This document shows, piece by piece, positions 53,131 to 62,334 of a DNA stretch of 64,000 bases. The notes under the pieces were generated by a model. It saw only the letters and a list, made by a program, of their open reading frames with translations, was not told the DNA's origin and searched no databases. How positions within the stretch are numbered: position 1 is the first letter of the stretch; each line of letters begins with the position of its first letter. Source of the stretch: JAGTJU01 sp038257535 (GTDB lineage: Bacteria; Myxococcota_A; Polyangia; Fen-1088); the NCBI GenBank assembly GCA_038257535.1, contig JBBSJE010000006.1, positions 1 through 64,000 of the forward strand. Direction: 5' to 3'. The position numbers were made by a program, and so were the translations under genes.

Positions 53131-54120
53131 ATGAGCAAACGACCTGAGAGTCCAGGGGCAGAAGAGATCCTGGGTTTGTATTTCCCCGTGTTGGATCACG
53201 GCTTCGTTTCCCTTGTTGATTACATGGGCACAGACGAAGACATCGAACGCGCCGCGCGCGTTAGCTACGGCTACGGCACGCGCAAAAAGAACTTAACCCG
53301 CGGTTTGATTCGCTATCTGCGCCGGCACAAACACACAACCCCCAGTGAAATGGTTGAATTGAAGTTTCACTGCTGCATGCCCATATTCATTGCCCGCCAA
53401 TGGATTCGCCACCGCACCGCGAATGTGAATGAATACTCGGGCCGCTACAGCTTGGTGCCCACATTGTTTTATTCTCCTGAGGCCAACCAGCTCCAAACGC
53501 AAAGCCGCGCCAACAACCAGGGCCGCAGCGGCCAACCGGTTGAAGCTGGTTTGTACGCTGAGGCCTCTCGGCGTTGGGGCGGCATTCGTCGCGACGCCAC
53601 CTCAACGTACGAATGGCTCACGGAACACGATGTGGCCCGTGAGCTGGCGCGCATCGATCTGCCGCTGTCCACGTACACGCAGTGGTACTGGAAAATCGAT
53701 CTGCACAACTTGCTGCACTTTTTAACCCTGCGCGTGGATGAACATGCGCAGTGGGAAATTCAGCAATACGGACGCGTGATGGCGGGCATGCTCAAACGCG
53801 TGGCGCCCCTGTCTTACGAAGCCTGGATCGACTACGACGTGTGCGGCAGCGCTATGTCACGCATGGAACTAGAGGTGCTGCGGAAGCTCGTTCATCCCGA
53901 GGGGGATGGCATCGCGGCTCGCGAAGGTGCGGTTTCCAAGGAGCAGCTGGCTGAGGCGGGACTTTCCGCGCGCGAGGTGACGGAGTGGCTTGCCAAACTG
54001 GCCCCCAAAGCCACGCCCGACTTCGAGCTGGACCTTGGGGCCGCCGTATCAGGTGAGTCGTTCGCTGAGCGATTTGCCCAAGCCGTACCGAAGGGCGATC
54101 GAAGCCCAAGCGAAGCCTGA
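53131..54120 (+). CDS. thyX: flavin-dependent thymidylate synthase
   Basis: Makes dTMP from dUMP with methylene-tetrahydrofolate and FAD, so no separate DHFR recycling is needed. The ThyX signature RHRTANVNEYSGRYS (RHRX7S pattern) is present. RKKNLTRGLIRYLRRHKHTT and KIDLHNLLHFLTLRVDEHAQ also match. At 329 residues it is longer than typical bacterial ThyX (about 220-250), with a C-terminal extension of about 80 residues starting near EVLRKLVHPEGD. A GGGAG site lies upstream of the ATG. It follows accA by 28 bp. Confidence 0.95.
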   Translation: MSKRPESPGAEEILGLYFPVLDHGFVSLVDYMGTDEDIERAARVSYGYGTRKKNLTRGLIRYLRRHKHTTPSEMVELKFHCCMPIFIARQWIRHRTANVNEYSGRYSLVPTLFYSPEANQLQTQSRANNQGRSGQPVEAGLYAEASRRWGGIRRDATSTYEWLTEHDVARELARIDLPLSTYTQWYWKIDLHNLLHFLTLRVDEHAQWEIQQYGRVMAGMLKRVAPLSYEAWIDYDVCGSAMSRMELEVLRKLVHPEGDGIAAREGAVSKEQLAEAGLSAREVTEWLAKLAPKATPDFELDLGAAVSGESFAERFAQAVPKGDRSPSEA

Positions 54121-54161
54121 TGGCGGCCGTCGCCATCTGACACCGTACCCGCGAGCCCGCA

Positions 54162-54425
54162 CTACTCCTCGGGTTTCGGGGGCGTCTGCGAGGGCACGCG
54201 GTACATGCCCGTGCGACGGGGTTGCAGCATGCGGGGCAGTTCCGACAGCGCGCGATCCAACGTCACGGGCTCTTCCGCAGCTTCAGGCTCATTGTCCAGT
54301 AGGTCGCCATCTGAGCGTGCCCGCAACCGGCGCGCATAATCGAGCGCTTTGCGAATCGATTGCTCTGAAACGCCTGCGTCGAAGCCTTCTTTGGCCGCCC
54401 CCGTGCTGCGTGTGTTCCCAGCCAT
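54162..54425 (-). CDS. small hypothetical protein
   Basis: An 87-residue soluble frame starting MAGNTRSTGAAKEGFDAGVS. The middle (SIRKALDYARRLRARSDGDL) is helical and basic, and the tail (RRTGMYRVPSQTPPKPEE) is Pro-rich. It is convergent with thyX (41 bp between stops) and lies upstream of tatD on the opposite side of a short gap. No family is recognised. Codon use is like its neighbours. It may be a real small gene, but length and lack of motifs keep confidence moderate. Confidence 0.5.
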   Translation of the reverse strand: MAGNTRSTGAAKEGFDAGVSEQSIRKALDYARRLRARSDGDLLDNEPEAAEEPVTLDRALSELPRMLQPRRTGMYRVPSQTPPKPEE

Positions 54426-54516
54426 GCGATGTGTGCCCTAAAAACGTGGTCCCTACGTGCCTCCCTAGGGATTTTTAAAGTATGGAGTCGGCGGACGATG
54501 GCGGTCAAATCAAATT

Positions 54517-55314
54517 CTAAGGAACCCCCATTTCAGGCGCAAAACCGAACAAGCGTTGCGCGTTTTCACTGGTCACGCGGGCCGCGGTGGCAACATCCAC
54601 GCCCTTGATCTCGGCCAAGCGCTTCAGCGTTTCCACAACGTAGGCGGGCTCATTGCGCTTGCCCCGATAAGGAATGGGGGCCAGGTAGGGGGCATCGGTT
54701 TCCACCAAGATGCGATCGAGGGGTGCGAAGCGGGCAGCTTCGCGAATGGGCTCGGCATTCTTGAAGGTGAGGATTCCCGAAAACGAAAGCATTTGCCCCA
54801 AATCGAGGTAAGCCCGGGCGTCGTTGGCGTCGCCGGTGAAACAGTGGATAACGCCACCCGCGTCTTGCGCGTTTTCTTCCGTCAGAATGCGTTTGGCGTC
54901 TTCGTGGGCGTCGCGGATGTGCGACACGATGGGGCGCCGCAACTTGTGCGCCAGGGCGATAAAGCGCCGAAATGCCACCTGCTGCACGTCCCGCGGGGAA
55001 TGGTCGTAGTAGTAGTCGAGCCCAGTCTCGCCAATCGCCACCACCCGGGGGCGTTGCCCCAGCGCTTCAAGCTCCGTCCAGTCGGTTTCAGACATGCCAA
55101 TAGCGTCGTGGGGATGCACGCCCACAGCCGCCCATACATCCGCTTCGGCTTCGGACAGAGCCACCGCGCCGCGCGCCGATTCGGTGTCGCTGCCGGCGCC
55201 AATGCACACGAACGCTTTGACCCCAGCGTCGCGCGCCCGCTGCAGCACCAGGGGCAGCTCATCGGCAAAGTCTTTAAAATCAAGATGACAATGGGTGTCA
55301 ATGACGGGCAACAC
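54517..55314 (-). CDS. tatD: TatD-family metal-dependent hydrolase (DNase)
   Basis: A 265-residue TIM-barrel hydrolase of the TatD/YcfH/YjjV group, with 3'-5' DNA exonuclease activity reported for some members. Metal-site motifs: VIDTHCHLDFKDFADEL, AIGETGLDYYYDHSPRDVQQ, PIVSHIRDAHEDAK, and LVETDAPYLAPIPYRGKRNE. Length and motifs are standard. The exact member (YcfH-type or YabD-type) cannot be fixed from this alone. It is 51 bp downstream of the HTH-like gene on the same strand. Confidence 0.92.
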   Translation of the reverse strand: MLPVIDTHCHLDFKDFADELPLVLQRARDAGVKAFVCIGAGSDTESARGAVALSEAEADVWAAVGVHPHDAIGMSETDWTELEALGQRPRVVAIGETGLDYYYDHSPRDVQQVAFRRFIALAHKLRRPIVSHIRDAHEDAKRILTEENAQDAGGVIHCFTGDANDARAYLDLGQMLSFSGILTFKNAEPIREAARFAPLDRILVETDAPYLAPIPYRGKRNEPAYVVETLKRLAEIKGVDVATAARVTSENAQRLFGFAPEMGVP

Positions 55315-55365
55315 GCCATGCAGGGTAGCAGCGTTCCCGTCCGCCTGGGCATGCGAGGGAAATCC

Positions 55366-56574
55366 TTAGGCGGTGGCGGCCTCGGGCTGCTCTTCCGAAA
55401 CCAGTTGGAACACGCCGGGCGGCTGTTCGATTACAAACAACGCCACGGCCAAGCGCCGCAGCAAGCGATCGGCGGTGAGCCCCACTGTTTGCGCCAGGCT
55501 TTGGCATTGTTGGGCCTCGATGCGTGGGCCCCGGGCGCGAAACAGATCGATGAGGCCGCGATCTTCGTCTGAAAGCAGCAGGGGTTCGGGACACGCCAGC
55601 TGCACGTGGCCGGTGGAATCCCAAGCAAAGTGGGGCACCTGGCGACACAAAGCCTCGAGGACCGACAAAGGCGGCACGAACTCCGAGGGGCGACGTTGGA
55701 AAACCGCTCGCGATAAAGTGGCCGCCGAGATTCGTGAGGACACGGCCAAAACCTTTTCTATGCTGTGCACCAGGCGCGCGTCCTTGCTTTCGAACCAGAA
55801 CCAGCCGCTGCTTTCCGCCAGCCAACGAAACGAGGGGCGAGCCTTAACCACCGCCGTTACGAAACCGGTGCGTTCCGTGCCGGCTTGTTCAGCCAAGTGG
55901 CCCACGCGCGCCAAGCCCCAGGAAACTACGGTCCTGACCGCCAGGCCATAAACCCTCTGTGTCAGCGCCAGGTCCGAGTTGGGTATCACCAAACACAAAT
56001 CGCCCCGGCGCAAGATGGCGTAGGGAATGGGCGCTTCCACAAAGCGGCTGGCGCGTTCGATTTGGGCCAATGTCACCTCGCCGCGCGCCAGACCGCTCTT
56101 AACGAAACTGGCCAAGATGGCCGCTTCGGAGGCGGGTGCCAATTGTCCTATCAAGGCGATGGCTTGTTCCAGCAGCGGGGTGGGGGGCCGCGGCCAAAGC
56201 CGAGGGCGGGCTGCCAGCAGCGGTGCCAATTCGTCCTCAAGCGTTGTGGGTGAATGCGGGGGGTGCAGCGCCGCTTGCCGCAGCTGCGACGCCGCCTCCA
56301 CCGCGTCATGCAGCGTGCGCAGACTGAAGCCTGGAATGGCAAGCAGTCGCCCCACGGTCCAGTCGCCCTCAGGTGGTTCGTGAAGCATGGCCCGCTCAAG
56401 TGAAACCCTGACTCGGGGCAGCAGTGGAATGTCGCGAAGGATGTCGGCGGGGGACGGCGCGGGCCGCATGAGAAAATCCACCGACGGCCGTCGCAGGGTA
56501 GACGCAGGCATGACTTTGGCCAAGCCGGCCAACACCACCGTCGTCGCGTGCGCGGAAGACATCCCCTTCACCAT
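55366..56574 (-). CDS. hypothetical protein with alpha-CTD/sigma-like HTH features
   Basis: A 402-residue protein without signal peptide. Near residue 72, TVGRLLAIPGFSLRTLHDAV looks like the helix-hairpin-helix of RNA polymerase alpha C-terminal domains. Later segments (PLLEQAIALIGQLAPASEAA, then ARGEVTLAQIERASRFVEAP and ERASRFVEAPIPYAILRRGD) resemble repeated winged-helix units, each ending with a short aromatic strand such as HFAWDSTGHVQLACP. This multi-HTH pattern recalls uncharacterised proteins that read DNA or contact polymerase. No catalytic motif is seen. Start is uncertain: ATG at 56574 or 56562. It lies upstream of tatD and downstream of glk. Function unknown. Confidence 0.65.
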   Translation of the reverse strand: MVKGMSSAHATTVVLAGLAKVMPASTLRRPSVDFLMRPAPSPADILRDIPLLPRVRVSLERAMLHEPPEGDWTVGRLLAIPGFSLRTLHDAVEAASQLRQAALHPPHSPTTLEDELAPLLAARPRLWPRPPTPLLEQAIALIGQLAPASEAAILASFVKSGLARGEVTLAQIERASRFVEAPIPYAILRRGDLCLVIPNSDLALTQRVYGLAVRTVVSWGLARVGHLAEQAGTERTGFVTAVVKARPSFRWLAESSGWFWFESKDARLVHSIEKVLAVSSRISAATLSRAVFQRRPSEFVPPLSVLEALCRQVPHFAWDSTGHVQLACPEPLLLSDEDRGLIDLFRARGPRIEAQQCQSLAQTVGLTADRLLRRLAVALFVIEQPPGVFQLVSEEQPEAATA

Positions 56575-56660
56575 AGAAGGGCTATGTCTCCGGCAGGTTT
56601 CGTACGCGCAAAATGGCCGTAAACCGGCGCCTAAGCTCTAAGCTTGTTACGAAGTCGAAG

Positions 56661-57656
56661 CTACAGGCGGGCGGCGACCGAAGCGGCGCCCAGCAAACCC
56701 ACCGCCGGATGCGTCACAACGAAACAGGGAATCTTCGCCACCAACGGTTGAAAACGTCCCTTGGCCTCAAACGCCTGGCGGTAAACGCCGTTGGTCATGA
56801 TGGGAATGATGCGCGGGGCGATGCCGCCCGCGATGAACACACCCCCGGTGGCCAGAAAGGTCAGCGCCAAATTGCCGGCCAGACCGCCCAAAATGGAACA
56901 GAAGAGGTTGATGGCCATCACGCATATGGGATCGGTGCCCTCAATCGCTTGCCTGGCGATGACAGCGGCAGGATCCTCAACCACCATTTGCCCCTTGGTC
57001 TCTTCCGCAACCAGGGGTCGCAAGGCGGCCTCGCTGGTGAGAAAACCAAAGACATCGGCCAGCCCCTGTGCGGACAGAACCCGTTCGTAAGACACGCGAC
57101 CATAGCGGCCCGCCATATAAGTCATCAACCCCGTTTCGAGGGCCGAACGCGGCGTGAAATCCACGTGGCCACCTTCAGAGGCGATCACCTGGTAGCGGTT
57201 GTCAGCGGGCGACCAGAACAAAAAGCCTTCGCCCAAACCTGTGCCCGCACCCATGACCACGATGGGGCCGGTGGGGTTGCGGCTGCCACCACCTATGCCG
57301 TGCAGATGATCTTGCCCTATCACCGTGACGCCCAAGGCCGCGGCTTGAAAGTCGTTCAGGAGCGCGACCTTGTCGATTTTGGTTTTGGATTCGATCTTCT
57401 TGCCGTCCACGAACCAAGGCAGGTTGGTGACGCGGCAGGTGTTGTTTTCAACCGGTCCGGGCACACCAAAGCAGGCGCGCTTCGGCTGCGCGTCGGGGCC
57501 CAAAGCCTTGCGCACATCGTGAAGGAATTTCTCAACCACCGCGTCCAGTGACGCGTGATCGGCAGAGGGGTATGCCTTCTCGAAGAATATTTCGTTGTCT
57601 CGCAACAACGCCAAGCGGCTGGTTGTGCCGCCAATGTCTCCAGCCAGAACCGTCAC
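56661..57656 (-). CDS. glk: glucokinase
   Basis: Phosphorylates glucose at C6 with ATP, in the cytosol. The 331 residues begin VTVLAGDIGGTTSRLALLRD, the phosphate-binding loop of the ASKHA fold, at a GTG with AAGGAG seven bases upstream. Other motifs: ACFGVPGPVENNTCRVTNLP, VALLNDFQAAALGV, VVMGAGTGLGEGFLFWS, and IASEGGHVDFTPR with the Glk-specific Glu/His. It is of the proteobacterial Glk type, not ROK (the ROK zinc motif is missing). It follows rpiB by 47 bp on the same strand. Confidence 0.95.
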   Translation of the reverse strand: MTVLAGDIGGTTSRLALLRDNEIFFEKAYPSADHASLDAVVEKFLHDVRKALGPDAQPKRACFGVPGPVENNTCRVTNLPWFVDGKKIESKTKIDKVALLNDFQAAALGVTVIGQDHLHGIGGGSRNPTGPIVVMGAGTGLGEGFLFWSPADNRYQVIASEGGHVDFTPRSALETGLMTYMAGRYGRVSYERVLSAQGLADVFGFLTSEAALRPLVAEETKGQMVVEDPAAVIARQAIEGTDPICVMAINLFCSILGGLAGNLALTFLATGGVFIAGGIAPRIIPIMTNGVYRQAFEAKGRFQPLVAKIPCFVVTHPAVGLLGAASVAARL

Positions 57657-57703
57657 GGAGGACTCCTTCTTAGGGGGCTTGAACGAACGCTTACGATACC
57701 TTG

Positions 57704-58183
57704 TTACGGCGTTTCGCGCGCGGGCTTCCCATCGGCTTGCGCTTCGGCTTGCTCAAGCTCTTTGATTTTCCTAATTCGCTCAAGGTGGCGGCCACCCTCG
57801 AAGCGGGCGTTCACAAACGCATCAACGATCGCCACGGCGTTGTCAGGGGCGATGAGGCGCTCCCCCAAGCAGATAACATTCGCGTCATTGTGGCCACGCG
57901 CCAATCGGGCGGCTTCGATGCTGAAGCCGTCAGCCGCACGCACCCCCCGCACTTTGTTGGCGGCGATGCACATGCCCAGCCCTGAGCCGCACACCAAAAC
58001 CCCCAGTGTCCCTGGGTTGTCGCGCACTTGGCGGCCCACGGGGGCGGCGTAGTCGGGATAGTCGCTACGATCGGCGGTGGGCGGGCCCATATCCACAATC
58101 TCGTGGTTTTGGCTGCGCAAATGCTGCAGCACGCGCTGCCTGAGGTGAAACCCTGCGTGATCGCTGGCCACGAATATCTTCAC
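57704..58183 (-). CDS. rpiB: ribose-5-phosphate isomerase B
   Basis: Interconverts ribose 5-phosphate and ribulose 5-phosphate. The 159 residues start at GTG 58181-58183 (MKIFVASDHAGFHLRQRVLQ), which fits the family. A longer ATG at 58216 adds 11 unlikely residues. Motifs: DHAGFHLRQ, VDMGPPTADRSDYPDYA, LVCGSGLGMCIAANKVRGVR (catalytic Cys region) and ARGHNDANVICLGERLI. It is the first gene of rpiB-glk on the - strand, and is divergent from xth. Confidence 0.94.
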   Translation of the reverse strand: MKIFVASDHAGFHLRQRVLQHLRSQNHEIVDMGPPTADRSDYPDYAAPVGRQVRDNPGTLGVLVCGSGLGMCIAANKVRGVRAADGFSIEAARLARGHNDANVICLGERLIAPDNAVAIVDAFVNARFEGGRHLERIRKIKELEQAEAQADGKPARETP

Positions 58184-58342
58184 GGGAAATGCACAATGGC
58201 AGGAAGCCGCAACCAAGGCAAGGGGGCGCGTCGGCGGTCACGGTTGCACCGCCGCCGGGTCTTAGAAGCCGGCCTCGCGCGCGTCTCCACACCCTCCTCA
58301 AGGACGTTCTCGTTCGCGCCCATCTTTGGTATACGCTGGGCC

Positions 58343-59107
58343 ATGAAACTGGCCTCGTGGAACATCAATTCGGTGCGGGCGCGCTTAGATCGGGTTTTGC
58401 AATGGGTACAAACGAATGCGCCAGATGTCCTTTGCCTGCAGGAGACCAAAGTCGAAGACAAAGACTTTCCCAGCGAGGCGTTTTCGGCCCTTGGATACCA
58501 AATCGAGCACTACGGTCAGCGTTCGTACAATGGGGTGGCTCTGCTTTCACGCTTGCCTCTCACGCAGGTAGGCCGTGGGTTCGGCGACGACGATGCGGCG
58601 GCGCGTTTCATTGTGGCCAACGTGGCGGGACTTAGGGTGGCCAGCGTTTATGTCCCCAACGGGCAATCCGTGGGCAGCGACAAGTTTGTTTACAAGCTGG
58701 GCTGGTTAAGCCGGTGCCGACAGTGGCTTGACCAGCACGCCGATCCCGCTGCGCCAATGGCTCTGTGTGGTGACTACAACATTGCCCCGGAAGACCGCGA
58801 CGTTCACGATCCCGCCGCCTGGAAAGGGCAGGTCTTGTGCCACCCCGACGAGAGGGCCGCCTTGGCCCACATCCAGGCGTGGGGCGTTGAAGATGTGTTC
58901 CGCCGCCATCATCCCGAGCCCGGCCTTTACTCCTGGTGGGACTATCGCATGTTGGGCTTTCCCAAAAACCGAGGCCTCCGCATCGACTACATGCTGTGCA
59001 CGCCGTCGTTGGCGGCGGTTTGCAAGGACATTCGCATCGACCGCGAAGCACGCAAAGGTAAACTGCCTTCGGACCACGCACCTGTCGTGGCCGAATTCTC
59101 GCTGTAA
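58343..59107 (+). CDS. xth: exodeoxyribonuclease III
   Basis: An AP endonuclease and 3'-5' exonuclease of the Xth/ExoA group, used in base excision repair. The 254 residues start at ATG 58343. Motifs: KLASWNINSVRARLDRVLQW, DVLCLQETKVEDKDFP, ALCGDYNIAPEDRDVHDPA, YSWWDYRMLGFPKNRGLRID, and PSDHAPVVAEFSL at the C-terminus. A longer frame to 58028 enters the rpiB region and is not used. It is divergent from rpiB and precedes infA by 132 bp. Confidence 0.96.
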   Translation: MKLASWNINSVRARLDRVLQWVQTNAPDVLCLQETKVEDKDFPSEAFSALGYQIEHYGQRSYNGVALLSRLPLTQVGRGFGDDDAAARFIVANVAGLRVASVYVPNGQSVGSDKFVYKLGWLSRCRQWLDQHADPAAPMALCGDYNIAPEDRDVHDPAAWKGQVLCHPDERAALAHIQAWGVEDVFRRHHPEPGLYSWWDYRMLGFPKNRGLRIDYMLCTPSLAAVCKDIRIDREARKGKLPSDHAPVVAEFSL

Positions 59108-59239
59108 AACCTGCGTTTGCGTGGCGCGAGCGGTCACCGCGACGCCGCTGGGTCCGCACCTGTGATTGGTGGTGGCCGTCGGGTTTTGACTTGAGGTGTT
59201 GACCGCAGCCGCACCAGGCTGTACGTTTCACACCCCTAA

Positions 59240-59455
59240 ATGGCCCGCGAAGAGCATATTGAGTTTCAAGGACGTGTGATCGAAGTGTTGCCTGCGGGCA
59301 GTTTCCGGATCGAACTGGAAACGGGTCACCAAGTGCTTGCGCACCTGGGTGGCAAACTGCGCAAACACCGCATTCGCGTCGTTTTGGGCGACAAAGTCAC
59401 CGTGGCTTTGACCCCTTACGATCCCACACGGGGAATCATCGTATACCGCGGTTAG
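59240..59455 (+). CDS. infA: translation initiation factor IF-1
   Basis: A 71-residue OB-fold protein that helps start translation on the 30S subunit. The sequence MAREEHIEFQGRVIEVLPAG, GHQVLAHLGGKLRKHRIRVV and LGDKVTVALTPYDPTRGIIV with YRG at the end is a full IF-1. It is isolated from the spc/rpsM region where infA often lies, and is followed 18 bp later by an HtrA-type protease on the same strand. No strong ribosome-binding site is seen. Confidence 0.95.
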   Translation: MAREEHIEFQGRVIEVLPAGSFRIELETGHQVLAHLGGKLRKHRIRVVLGDKVTVALTPYDPTRGIIVYRG

Positions 59456-59473
59456 CCGCGAACAGGCTCACCG

Positions 59474-60940
59474 ATGTCGTTGGGCAAGGTCGCAAACGCA
59501 GTCCTTTGGATCGGTTTGGTGGCCGGGGCTTTCTTCGCCGGCCGCGCGACCGCGCAGATGCCCCCACGGGACGCTGCGCCTACTGTTGCCACGCCTAGAG
59601 CTGTGCCTGCGCCGGCCAGCATTGAGCCACCCGGCGCTGACCCCACACCCTTAGACCTACAAGGGTCGGTGGCGCCGCTTGTGAACCGGGTGAAGGGCTC
59701 GGTGGTGTCCATTCACACCTCGAAGACCATTCGGCGCGTGGTGCGCGAAGATCCATTCACTCAATTCCTGCGCGAGCGGTTGGGCGGTGGATCCGCGGCA
59801 CCCGAGCGACGCGAAACACAAACTGGCCTCGGTTCTGGGTTTGTCATCGACGCCCAGGGCACCATTTTGACCAACAACCATGTGGTGGCGGGCGCTGACG
59901 AAGTGGTTGTGATTCTGGACGACGAACGCAGCTTTTCGGCCAAGGTGTTGGGCAACGACCCAAGCACGGATGTGGCTGTGGTGAGGATTGACAAGCCGCC
60001 CACCGATTTGAAGCCCGCGGTGTTGGGCGATTCCGAGCAAGTGGCTGTGGGTGACTACGCCCTGGCCATTGGCAACCCCTTGGGTCTTGGCCAAACCGTC
60101 ACCATGGGCATCGTCAGCGCCAAGAATCGCTCCTTGGGCACGCGGTTGGGGGACATTGAAGCCCGCTATCAAGATTTCATCCAAACCGATGCCGCCATCA
60201 ACCAGGGCAATTCGGGCGGTCCGCTGTTCAACTTCAAAGGCCAAGTGATTGGAGTGAACTCGGCAATTTTGAATCCTGCGGTGGCCATGAACGTGGGTTT
60301 CGCGATTCCGATCAATTTGGCCCAGCGGGTGGCGTCGCAGCTGCAGCGCTCGGGACGCGTGGCACGCGGCTACCTGGGCGTGTCCAACACCGACTTGTCG
60401 CCCGACCTTGCCGCCAAGCTCAAGGTGGAACAAACCTCGGGCGCGTTCGTGACCTCCGTGGCTGAAAATTCAGCCGCCGCGCGCGCGGGCTTGCAGAACG
60501 AGGACATCATTGTGGAGATTAACGGGATCTCCATCGATCGCCGCAACCAGCTTGCGCAGGTGATTGCGCAAATCGAACCCGGCACCAAAACAAAGATTGT
60601 CTTCATCCGCGGCGGACAGCGATTCGAAACAGAGGCTGTTTTGGATGAAACCGCAGCGGGCGAACTGGTGTTGAGCCTGCGCGTGGTGCCGTTAACGGCC
60701 GATGAAGCCAAAGCGCTGGGCCTGCGAAGTGGGCAGGGCGTTCGCGTTGTGGATGTGGATCCGTCTGGCTTCATAAGCGGCGAGTTGCGCCGTGACGACA
60801 TCATCCTGGCGATTGACCGCACCCCCGTGACAGTCCCTTTGCTCAAACGGCTAGAGCAGGTGTTGCTGCAAGGTGGTTGGGGACGTTTGATCGTTCAGCG
60901 CGGTGGGCAGCAGTTCGTTCTTACCGTCACCGGCAACTGA
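59474..60940 (+). CDS. HtrA/DegP-type periplasmic serine protease
   Basis: A 488-residue trypsin-like protease with a signal peptide or anchor ending near GRATAQ and a Pro-rich linker. The triad is His in LTNNHVVAGADEVVVIL, Asp in STDVAVVRIDKP, and Ser in NQGNSGGPLFNFKG. Two PDZ domains follow (about 285-375 and 390-488), including GYLGVSNTDLSPDLAAKLKV and SAAARAGLQNEDIIVEI. It degrades or refolds damaged envelope proteins in related bacteria. It lies 18 bp after infA, and no stress-type regulatory element was recognised. DegP, DegQ or DegS identity is not settled. Confidence 0.93.
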   Translation: MSLGKVANAVLWIGLVAGAFFAGRATAQMPPRDAAPTVATPRAVPAPASIEPPGADPTPLDLQGSVAPLVNRVKGSVVSIHTSKTIRRVVREDPFTQFLRERLGGGSAAPERRETQTGLGSGFVIDAQGTILTNNHVVAGADEVVVILDDERSFSAKVLGNDPSTDVAVVRIDKPPTDLKPAVLGDSEQVAVGDYALAIGNPLGLGQTVTMGIVSAKNRSLGTRLGDIEARYQDFIQTDAAINQGNSGGPLFNFKGQVIGVNSAILNPAVAMNVGFAIPINLAQRVASQLQRSGRVARGYLGVSNTDLSPDLAAKLKVEQTSGAFVTSVAENSAAARAGLQNEDIIVEINGISIDRRNQLAQVIAQIEPGTKTKIVFIRGGQRFETEAVLDETAAGELVLSLRVVPLTADEAKALGLRSGQGVRVVDVDPSGFISGELRRDDIILAIDRTPVTVPLLKRLEQVLLQGGWGRLIVQRGGQQFVLTVTGN

Positions 60941-60948
60941 TCACCTGA

Positions 60949-61584
60949 TCATGCAGCAAAGCTGAGCGGCGCCCCTGTGGCGGCTTGCGCCTGCGCGCGC
61001 GACACCTCGGGAGCAAGTTCAATGCACAAAAAGTGATCGCCTTGCGGGTCGAACACACCCAGATCGGTGATCACGCGGTCCACGCACCCCATGGCTGTGG
61101 CAGGCAGATCTAGGGCCTTCACCAGTTTGGGCGCGCCATCTTTGGCTGTGTGGGTTTGCAAAACCACCACACGTTGCGCGCCCGCGGCCAGATCCATGGC
61201 GCCGCCCATGCCCGTGACCATCTTGCCGGGCACCGCCCAATTGGCCAAGTCGCCCGCCACACTCACCTCAAGCCCGCCCAAGATGGCAAGGTCAACGTGA
61301 CCGCCGCGAATCATGGCGAACGATTGCGCCGAATCGAACACGCTGCCACCGGGCAACACGGTTACGGTTTGCTTTCCGGCGTTGATCACACGCGGATCGA
61401 TCTCGTCTTCATAAGGAAATGGGCCCATGCCCAAAAGCCCGTTTTCCGAATGCAACACCACCGCCACGGCGGCTGGCACGCAGTTGGCCACCAACGTGGG
61501 CAACCCAATGCCCAGGTTCACAATCTGACCCGTGCACAGTTCCTGCGCGGCGCGCGCCACCATGTCGTCGCGCGACCAGCTCAC
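60949..61584 (-). CDS. 3-oxoacid CoA-transferase subunit B
   Basis: This 211-residue protein is the B half of a class I CoA-transferase. It has GQIVNLGIGLPTLVANCVPA and the active-site segment LHSENGLLGMGPFPYEDEID with the catalytic Glu. PGGSVFDSAQSFAMIRGGHV and GGLEVSVAGDLANWAVPGK then MVTGMGGAMDLAAGAQRVVV follow. The pair moves CoA between succinyl-CoA or acetyl-CoA and a 3-oxoacid, as in ScoAB or AtoDA. It overlaps the subunit A gene by 4 bp. The actual acid is not shown by the sequence. It is convergent with the HtrA gene (8 bp between stops). Confidence 0.93.
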   Translation of the reverse strand: MSWSRDDMVARAAQELCTGQIVNLGIGLPTLVANCVPAAVAVVLHSENGLLGMGPFPYEDEIDPRVINAGKQTVTVLPGGSVFDSAQSFAMIRGGHVDLAILGGLEVSVAGDLANWAVPGKMVTGMGGAMDLAAGAQRVVVLQTHTAKDGAPKLVKALDLPATAMGCVDRVITDLGVFDPQGDHFLCIELAPEVSRAQAQAATGAPLSFAA

Positions 61585-62312
61585 GCTTTTTCTCCTGTTC
61601 CTGTGGGGCGGGGACGTGTGGTTTTGTGTTCAATCACATTCGCGTTATCGCGTGCCTCGAATATCCGCTTCACGTACAAACCTGGCAAGTGCACGTCGTC
61701 GGGATCCAAAGCCCCGCGCTCCACCAGCTCGTCCACTTCCGCCACAGTGATCGTGGCGGCGGTGGCTACAAGCGGATTGAAGTTGCGCGCGGTTCGATAA
61801 AATCGCAGGTTGCCATCGGGATCGCCCACCGCCGCCCGCACGATCGCAAAGTCGGCGCGCAAAGGTGCTTCTAGAACGTAAAGGCGGCCGTCAATTTCCC
61901 GCACCTCTTTGCCCTGTGCCACCACGGTTCCCACGCCTGTGGGTGTGAAAAAGCCGCCCAGGCCCGCGCCCCCCGCGCGAATGCGCTCGGCCAGCGTGCC
62001 TTGCGGGTTCAGCTCCACCTCCACCTCGCCTGCGAGATACTGGGCTTCCAGATCGGGGTTGCCACCGATAAAGCTGCAGATCACCTTGCGCACCTGGCGT
62101 TGTTGCAACAGCACGGCCAAGCCCAACCCTTGGTTGCCGCAGTTGTTGCTAATGATTGTGAGCTGTTTTGGATTTCGGCGCGCGATCTCGGCTATGCAAT
62201 GCTCGGCATTGCCGCACAGGCCAAATCCGCCGGCCATGATGCGCATTCCGTCTTGAAGACCCTCTAGCGCCGCTTGCGCGTGGGGCACAACTTTGCTGGG
62301 TAAGCCTGTCAT
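61581..62312 (-). CDS. 3-oxoacid CoA-transferase subunit A
   Basis: The A half of the CoA-transferase, 243 residues from the ATG at 62310-62312 (MTGLPSKVVPHAQAALEGLQ). A TTG at 62357 is a possible longer start but overlaps the upstream gene. Motifs: DGMRIMAGGFGLCGNAEHCI, LTIISNNCGNQGLGLAVLLQ, VICSFIGGNPDLEAQYL and FFTPTGVGTVVAQGKEVREI. It lies between the aminotransferase and subunit B, all on the - strand. Together the four genes look like a pathway that transaminates an amino compound and then activates the resulting acid. Confidence 0.93.
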   Translation of the reverse strand: MTGLPSKVVPHAQAALEGLQDGMRIMAGGFGLCGNAEHCIAEIARRNPKQLTIISNNCGNQGLGLAVLLQQRQVRKVICSFIGGNPDLEAQYLAGEVEVELNPQGTLAERIRAGGAGLGGFFTPTGVGTVVAQGKEVREIDGRLYVLEAPLRADFAIVRAAVGDPDGNLRFYRTARNFNPLVATAATITVAEVDELVERGALDPDDVHLPGLYVKRIFEARDNANVIEHKTTRPRPTGTGEKA

Positions 62313-62334
62313 GGTGTGTGTTGTTGCGGCTGCA

